Below, one piece after another: positions 59,295 to 64,000 of a stretch of DNA of 64,000 bases (the stretch's first letter is position 1; each line of letters begins with the position of its first letter). Location: NCBI GenBank assembly GCA_900317285.1, contig ONGA01000003.1, positions 48,197 through 112,196 on the forward strand. The letters run 5' to 3'. A model generated the notes under the pieces. That model saw only the letters and a program-made list of their open reading frames with translations, made no database searches and was not told the origin of the DNA. The stretch is from an uncultured Bacteroidales bacterium (GTDB taxonomy: Bacteria; Bacteroidota; Bacteroidia; Bacteroidales; P3). The position numbers and the translations under genes are program-made.

Positions 59295-59497
59295 TCAATA
59301 TCCCATTTCTTTCAGCCATTTTCCCACCTTGGCTTTGCCCGAACGGACTTCGTGGCCGTAGATGGAGAAGCCTTGGGTAACGGTGGCCTTGGGGAAGGCT
59401 TTCTTCACGTCGCTGACGCAGTTGGCCAGGCCGCTGCCTTCGTGGGTGGTGAAGGGGATGACGGTCTTGCCTGCGAGGTCGATGGCATCCTGCAGAA
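59295..59497 (-). pseudogene. Flavodoxin C-terminal fragment
   Basis: Reads LQDAIDLAGKTVIPFTTHEG, SGLANCVSDVKKAFPKATVT, then QGFSIYGHEVRSGKAKVGKW, the last third of a flavodoxin (DLAGKTVIPFTTHEGSG is the region before the last strand). The N-terminal FMN-binding part is missing. It is joined at 59486-59497 to a fragment of a different gene, so no complete flavodoxin is encoded here. Confidence 0.7.
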
Positions 59498-59590
59498 CTT
59501 GCAGCTGTTGTGGGTGCACCCTTGAGTGACTTGGATGAACGGCCACGTGGGCCAATAGGGGTTGCGGTAGAGGGGTTCAGTGATATGCAT
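59488..59590 (-). pseudogene. Radical SAM N-terminal fragment
   Basis: Starts MHITEPLYRNPYWPTWPFIQ and continues VTQGCTHNSCKFCRM, the N-terminus of a radical SAM enzyme with the CTHNSCKFC cluster motif, then breaks and runs into flavodoxin sequence in another frame. Confidence 0.7.
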
Positions 59591-59705
59591 ATATATTAAT
59601 GCGTTAGTGCGTTAGTGCGTTTGCTTTTCCAGGTCGCAGGTCGTGTCTCCTGCGGAGCCAGACAGAATGCGTAAGTGATTGTCGAATTAGCAAATTAACG
59701 AATTA
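59591..59705. repeat. Spacer with short tandem tracts
   Basis: Contains GCGTTAGT units (59601-59622) and AATTA units (59686-59707) of the same short-unit style as before recO and queD. No gene or promoter seen. Confidence 0.45.
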
Positions 59706-59990
59706 TCATTTTTCGAACTCAAAACGTTCCACTTTCATCTCGCCGCATTGGCGCATCATGGGCGAGTATTTCTTGAACTCGGGCGTGGCGGAGTGCTTCT
59801 CGAGCGAGGCGGCGTCCGTCCATGTCTCGCAGATGAGGAACACATCCGTCCGTGTGGCGCTCTGGAAGACATCGTAGGCGATGCAGCCTTCGTGGTGCTG
59901 AGAATGGCCGGTAAGAGCTTTGGCGGCCTCCAGCGCAGTCTTGTACTGCTCGCCGTCATGGGCCTTGAAAAAACAATTCAGTCGTATCAT
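59706..59990 (-). CDS. Antibiotic biosynthesis monooxygenase (ABM) domain protein
   Basis: 94 residues of the dimeric alpha/beta-barrel ABM fold: MIRLNCFFKAHDGEQYKTALEAAKALTGHSQHHEGCIAYDVFQSATRTDVFLICETWTDAASLEKHSATPEFKKY in blocks, close to the putative quinol monooxygenase group (YgiN-like). The motif ETWTDAASLEKH matches the family helix. The start is placed at 59990 (MIRLNCF); the longer frame to 60065 has no domain sequence. No promoter of the standard type is evident. Downstream of it on the same strand are the two gene fragments. Confidence 0.88.
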   Translation of the reverse strand: MIRLNCFFKAHDGEQYKTALEAAKALTGHSQHHEGCIAYDVFQSATRTDVFLICETWTDAASLEKHSATPEFKKYSPMMRQCGEMKVERFEFEK

Positions 59991-60162
59991 AATTAAATCA
60001 TGTGTTAAATACACATATTTAACGCTGAAATACAAGATTTGTTGTGTCAACAGGTTGTATGACAACTATCATGGTCAATTCATGCATCGGACTTCATTTA
60101 TATCCTTTTGACGGCAATAAAAACGGCGATTAGGCGTTATGTTTCAAAAGTCCAATTGATAT

Positions 60163-60867
60163 ATGTACACCCTCAAATACAAAGTCACCACCAGCACCTG
60201 CGACAGCGAAGGGCAACTCAAGCTGTATTCCGCCTTGCAGATGATGCAGGACTGCTCGGAGATGTGGATAGACAGCGAGCCGGAGGTGAAGGCCTACTTT
60301 GCCAATGAGAATATGACACAGTTGCTGGCCTCGCGACAGGTGGAGGTGCTGCGTGTGCCCGGCTTCAAGGAGGAGCTCACCGTCACCACCTCTGTCTTCG
60401 ATGTCAAGTCGATGTTCGGCTACCGTAATACCTTCATCTATGATGCCGATGGAAGACCTTGCTATCGAACATGGAGCATGGGAGCTTTCGTAGACAAGGC
60501 TACCGGCAAGTTGAAGCGTGTAGATGATACCGTTGCCAAATCCCTCTGCATTGAGCCGCAGCTTGAGATGAACTATCGTGACCGCCGCATCATCCTGCCC
60601 AAGGAAGGCGGTGAGATCTGTGCCCCCGTTCATGTCATGCGCGCCGATATCGACTACAACCGCCATGTCAACAACGCTAACTACATCCGGATGGCTATGG
60701 AGCTGCTGCCCGGGGATTTCGTCGTCAAGGGCATGCGTGTGGAGTACCGTGTAGCTGCCAAGCTGGGCGACACGCTGACTCCCAGGGTGCACCACACTGC
60801 CGACGGCATCATCATCGCCCTTGCCATAGGCGATGAGACCAGCGCCATCGTGGAGTTCACAAGATAG
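60163..60867 (+). CDS. Acyl-ACP thioesterase family protein
   Basis: 234 residues of a double hotdog fold like plant FatA/FatB. The N-terminal half starts MYTLKYKVTTSTCDSEGQLKLYSALQMMQDCSEMW and has QLLASRQVEVLRVPGFKEELTVTTSVFD. The C-terminal half has the active-site stretch RADIDYNRHVNNANYIRMAMELLP, with the Asn and His of the FatA-type N-x-H/HVNN site. It releases fatty acids from acyl carrier protein. Chain-length preference cannot be read from sequence. It lies upstream of the duplicated pnp promoters. Confidence 0.9.
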   Translation: MYTLKYKVTTSTCDSEGQLKLYSALQMMQDCSEMWIDSEPEVKAYFANENMTQLLASRQVEVLRVPGFKEELTVTTSVFDVKSMFGYRNTFIYDADGRPCYRTWSMGAFVDKATGKLKRVDDTVAKSLCIEPQLEMNYRDRRIILPKEGGEICAPVHVMRADIDYNRHVNNANYIRMAMELLPGDFVVKGMRVEYRVAAKLGDTLTPRVHHTADGIIIALAIGDETSAIVEFTR

Positions 60868-60927
60868 CCCGAACTTTAGTGTCCCCGTTGTTCAAATCAC
60901 GCAACTTCCAGATATGTCGAAATAAAA

Positions 60928-60959
60928 TTTTGCCATATCGTTCATTTTTTGTATCTTTG
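60928..60959 (+). promoter_or_regulatory. pnp promoter P1
   Basis: -33 TTTTGC (60928-60933), 18 bases, -7 TATCTTTG (60952-60959). An inverted repeat GATATG...CATATC (60911-60916, 60934-60939) brackets the -33 box. Confidence 0.75.
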
Positions 60960-61010
60960 GCTCATCAAGGTCGCCGGCGTTACTTCATTTCGGACATGTC
61001 AAAAAAAATT

Positions 61011-61042
61011 TTTTGCCATGTCGCTCAACTTTCGTAACTTTG
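61011..61042 (+). promoter_or_regulatory. pnp promoter P2
   Basis: -33 TTTTGC (61011-61016), 18 bases, -7 TAACTTTG (61035-61042). An inverted repeat GACATG...CATGTC (60993-60998, 61017-61022) brackets the -33 box, in the same position as in P1 but with changed bases on both arms. The downstream leader to pnp is about 120 nt. Confidence 0.75.
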
Positions 61043-61166
61043 CATTTTCTTTTTGCCGGTCTTTGATGCCCGACGATGGAGATAGAACTTTGAATATTAA
61101 CACTTTTATGGGTCTTGGGGACGGTCCCCAGGACTGCGGTAAAGTAAACGAAAACAATAAAAAACA

Positions 61167-63443
61167 ATGAACATTATCACTAAAAAATTCGATCTCGGCG
61201 ACGGCCGCATGATTGAAATTGAGACCGGCAAGCTGGCCAAGCAGGCCGACGGTGCTGCCGTGGTCCGCATGAACGACACGATGCTCCTGGCTACCGTTTG
61301 CTCCAAGAAAGAAGTGGGAGAGAACGTTGACTTCATGCCTCTCACCGTTGACTATCAGGAAAAATACGCCGCCATGGGTCGCTTCCCCGGCGGTTTCTTC
61401 AAGCGCGAGGCCCGTCCCTCGGAGCATGAGATCCTCATCGCCCGTCTGGTCGACCGTGCCCTGCGTCCCCTCTTCCCCGACAATTTCCACGCCGAGGTGC
61501 AGGTACAGATCACCCTCATCAGCGGCGACAAAGACACCATGCCCGACCAGCTGGCAGCTCTGGCTGCTGCTTCGGCCCTCGCCGTCAGCGACATCCCCTT
61601 CAACGGCCCCGTCAGCGAGGTGCGCGTGAGCTACCTCGATGGTAAGTATGTTATCAACACCCCCATGGAGGACATCGAGCGCGCCGACCTCGACCTCATC
61701 GTGGCCGCCACTGCCGACAACATCATGATGGTGGAAGGCGAGATGAAGGAAGTCTCCGAAGACGTCATGCTCAACGCACTCAAGGCCGCCCACGAAGCCA
61801 TCAAGATCCAGTGCCGCGTGCTTGACGAACTCACCATTGAGGCTGGTAAGACCGAGAAACGCGAGTACTGCCATGAGGTGAACGACGAGGAATTGCGCCA
61901 ACGCCTCCATGACGCCGTCTACCAGAAATGCTACGACTTCAGCAAGCAGGGCATTGCCAACAAGCACCAGCGAGAGGACGGTTTTGCCGCCATCAAACAG
62001 GAATTCATCGATGCCAACTATACCGAGGAGACCCTCACCGACGAGATCAAGTTCATGATCGACCGCTACTATCATGACACCGAGCGTGAGGCCATGCGCG
62101 ACATGGTGCTCAACGAGCGCACCCGTCTCGACGGTCGTCAGCTCGACGAGATTCGCCCCATTTGGTGTGAGACCGACTACTTGCCTTCTGCCCACGGTAG
62201 CGCCATCTTCACCCGCGGTGAGACCCAGTCCCTCTCCACATGTACCCTCGGCACTAAGCTTGACGAGCAGAAAATCGACGGCGCTGTCATCGAAGGTATG
62301 CGCCGCTTCCTGCTGCACTACAACTTCCCCGGCTTTGCCACCGGTGAGGTGAAACGCTCCGGCAGCACCAGCCGCCGCGAGGTGGGTCACGGTCACCTGG
62401 CCTGGCGCGCCCTCAAGGAGGTCCTGCCCACCGAGGAGGAGTGCCCCTACACCATCCGTGTGGTCTCCGACATCCTCGAGTCCAACGGCTCCAGCTCCAT
62501 GGCCACCGTCTGTGCCGGCTGTATGGCGCTGATGGATGCCGGCGTCAAGTTGCGCAAGCCTGTGGCCGGTATCGCCATGGGATTGATCTCGAAGGGTGAC
62601 AAATGGGCCGTGCTTTCCGATATCCTTGGCGACGAGGACCACCTCGGCGACATGGACTTCAAGGTCTGCGGCACCGCCGACGGTATCACCGCCTGCCAGA
62701 TGGACATCAAGGTCGACGGCCTCAGCTACGACGTGCTGGCCAAGGCCCTCGAGCAGGCCCGTCAGGGTCGTCTCTACATCCTCGGCAAGATCCTCGAGAC
62801 CATCCCCGAGCCCCGTCAGGACTACAAGGACTTCGTGCCCCGCATCGAGCAGATCAAGATTCCGAAAGACTTCATCGGTGCCGTCATCGGCAAGGGTGGC
62901 GAGGTCATTCAGAAGATTCAGGCCGAGACCAACACCATCATTAATATCGAAGAAGAAGGCGAGTTCGGCATTGTCGACGTTGCCTCGTCGAACAAGGACG
63001 ACATCGCTGCCGCCCTCAAGTGGATCAAGGACATCTGCACCGTTCCCGAGGTTGGTGATATCTTCAATGCCAAGGTCGTCTCGATTGTTGAGTTTGGCGC
63101 CTTCATGGAGTTCCTGCCCGGCAAGGAAGGCCTGATGCACATCAGCGAGTACGAGTGGGGTCACCCCGCAACCCTCGAAGGTCTCATCAAGGAAGGCGAC
63201 GAGTTCCAGGTGAAGGTCATCGCCTTCGACGAGAAGAACGGCAAGATCAAGCTCAGCCGCAAGGCCCTCCTGCCCAAGCCCGAAGGCTACGTGGAGGAGA
63301 AGCCCGCCCGTGGCCCGCGCCGCGAAGGTGGTGACCGTGGTCCCCGTAAGGACGGCGACCGTGGCCATGGCCGTCGCGAAGGCGGTAACGGTGGCGAGCG
63401 CCGCTCCTCCGGCAACGGCAACGGTGAAGGCCGCCGCCGTTAA
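61167..63443 (+). CDS. pnp: Polyribonucleotide nucleotidyltransferase (PNPase)
   Basis: 758 residues. PNPase degrades RNA from the 3' end by phosphorolysis. Order: first RNase PH domain (1-150; [53 protein letters not shown]), helical domain, second RNase PH domain (about 310-540; [36 protein letters not shown], and the catalytic Asp region [20 protein letters not shown]), KH domain ([24 protein letters not shown]), S1 domain ([33 protein letters not shown]). The last 40 residues are a glycine/arginine-rich basic tail ([14 protein letters not shown]), longer than in E. coli and probably RNA-binding. Two tandem promoters lie upstream. Confidence 0.98.
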   Translation: MNIITKKFDLGDGRMIEIETGKLAKQADGAAVVRMNDTMLLATVCSKKEVGENVDFMPLTVDYQEKYAAMGRFPGGFFKREARPSEHEILIARLVDRALRPLFPDNFHAEVQVQITLISGDKDTMPDQLAALAAASALAVSDIPFNGPVSEVRVSYLDGKYVINTPMEDIERADLDLIVAATADNIMMVEGEMKEVSEDVMLNALKAAHEAIKIQCRVLDELTIEAGKTEKREYCHEVNDEELRQRLHDAVYQKCYDFSKQGIANKHQREDGFAAIKQEFIDANYTEETLTDEIKFMIDRYYHDTEREAMRDMVLNERTRLDGRQLDEIRPIWCETDYLPSAHGSAIFTRGETQSLSTCTLGTKLDEQKIDGAVIEGMRRFLLHYNFPGFATGEVKRSGSTSRREVGHGHLAWRALKEVLPTEEECPYTIRVVSDILESNGSSSMATVCAGCMALMDAGVKLRKPVAGIAMGLISKGDKWAVLSDILGDEDHLGDMDFKVCGTADGITACQMDIKVDGLSYDVLAKALEQARQGRLYILGKILETIPEPRQDYKDFVPRIEQIKIPKDFIGAVIGKGGEVIQKIQAETNTIINIEEEGEFGIVDVASSNKDDIAAALKWIKDICTVPEVGDIFNAKVVSIVEFGAFMEFLPGKEGLMHISEYEWGHPATLEGLIKEGDEFQVKVIAFDEKNGKIKLSRKALLPKPEGYVEEKPARGPRREGGDRGPRKDGDRGHGRREGGNGGERRSSGNGNGEGRRR

Positions 63444-63470
63444 GCGCAGCGGAAAACAACATAGAAAAGG

Positions 63471-63506
63471 AAAAGAGGATGTCCCGCATGGGCATCCTCT
63501 TTTTTG
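63471..63506 (+). terminator. pnp terminator
   Basis: AAGAGGATG (63473-63481) pairs with CATCCTCTT (63493-63501), with an inner CCC/GGG pair and a six-T tract. Confidence 0.88.
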
Positions 63507-63722
63507 CACAATAAAATCCATCCCCATCCGTTATCTATTAAACAAGGAAACGATGTAAGGTCTTGTCCGATGCCTATCTGCTGTAGGATGAGGGTGGTGG
63601 CCGACGTTAAATGATGTTAAATCCAGGGCTGCCCGTCAACAATCACAGGATTTTCTTGTCTCTAGGAGAGGAAAAACAACTTATTAATTAAACCTTATAA
63701 ACAATTAAAACTACTTTTAACC

Positions 63723-64000
63723 ATGAAACACCTCCCTTTGGGTATTCTCATCACACTTTTCTCCCTTCTGGGCTACTGCACCCCGCTCCATGCCCAGAAC
63801 AGCGACACCACCTCGAACGTTGACTGCCCTCCCATTACCTTGCCTTTGGAAGAGAATTTCGACACTATCCCGGCAGTGAACTACAATGCCACCAATGGTA
63901 GGTTGCCTAACTGCTGGCACAGCTATTGGAATGGCTCAAATGGCAATCTCGCTCCTCATGTTATTAATAACTATCTTCAACGCACTCGCATCCAGTCTTA
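63723..64000 (+). CDS. Secreted choice-of-anchor J-type surface protein, 3'-truncated by the window edge
   Basis: The frame starting at ATG 63723 stays open to the last base (92 codons visible). A signal peptide (HLPLGILITLFSLLGYCTPLHAQ) is followed by CPPITLPLEENFDTIPAVNYNATNG and LPNCWHSYWNGSNG, the usual start of choice-of-anchor J domains (LPy.EnFD...G.LP.CW). Such proteins are commonly T9SS cargo or adhesins in Bacteroidota; the sorting domain would lie beyond the window. The 279-base spacer before it contains the pnp terminator and no other recognised element; no TAnnTTTG box is clear. Confidence 0.8.
   Translation, partial: MKHLPLGILITLFSLLGYCTPLHAQNSDTTSNVDCPPITLPLEENFDTIPAVNYNATNGRLPNCWHSYWNGSNGNLAPHVINNYLQRTRIQS

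Noticed and set aside
60999-63527. An 842-codon open frame on the minus strand
   Set aside because: Shadow of pnp. It crosses the pnp terminator and promoter and has no family features.

Overview
The window is from the chromosome of a Bacteroidota (Bacteroidales-type) bacterium. The evidence is a near-universal promoter pattern TTTG...N18-19...TAnnTTTG, a T9SS attachment gene (porZ), a PorV/PorQ-family barrel, fused SecDF, DUF4301, a choice-of-anchor-J surface protein, and many MKK...-type signal peptides and lipoboxes. Coding GC is fairly high and C-ending codons dominate, except in the 36-49.5 kb block (GGT/CGT/GTT-rich) and in an AT-rich part of a restriction enzyme. No rRNA, tRNA, CRISPR array, prophage or insertion sequence was seen.

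Layout. 0-7.5 kb: a + strand run of mreC (cut by the window edge), a TraB/GumN protein, mreD, porZ, recO and a subtilase with a barrel-like C-terminus, closed by a strong terminator. 7.5-12.9 kb: a polytopic membrane protein, a lone urocanate hydratase and a SIMPL-domain protein, with spacers carrying an iterated 11-bp element. 12.9-15.9 kb: queC-queD-queE-queF plus a pyridoxamine-kinase-like gene, headed by a preQ1-I riboswitch. 16-23.5 kb (minus strand): an ECF sigma factor/small membrane protein/lipoprotein operon, a UvrD helicase with an internal DnaQ-type exonuclease, a voltage-gated channel, a Nudix hydrolase, a 45-aa basic protein, a TPM/YgcG protein and LemA. 23.6-30.8 kb is accessory: a second 11-bp element, a FISUMP-type lipoprotein, a YafQ-type toxin-antitoxin pair and a single-chain type ISP restriction-modification enzyme. 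31-36 kb: DUF4301, a small lipoprotein, a cyclophilin, pheS, folB and radC. 36-49.5 kb: secDF, then a three-gene envelope operon (TonB-dependent receptor, 1673-aa surface protein, PorV-like barrel). 49.5-52.3 kb: greA, a HIT protein, rpsO and a lipoprotein aldo/keto reductase. 52.4-60 kb (minus strand): a redox-flavoured cluster (DUF362, EFR1 ferredoxin, flavodoxin, alpha/beta hydrolase, radical SAM, acetyltransferase, MmcQ, HxlR, cupin, ABM) with two decayed loci. 60-64 kb: an acyl-ACP thioesterase, pnp behind two tandem promoters, and the start of a secreted surface protein.

How the genes fit together. Much of the window serves the cell envelope: shape (mreC/D), protein export (secDF), T9SS surface attachment (porZ), and a probable T9SS-linked surface module (39.5-49.5 kb). 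The queuosine genes form one riboswitch-controlled unit. The most unusual structures are non-coding: the 11-bp iterated elements near 7.6, 11.9 and 23.7 kb, the AATT-type low-complexity tracts read in frame inside signal peptides and recO, and palindromes placed on -33 promoter boxes.
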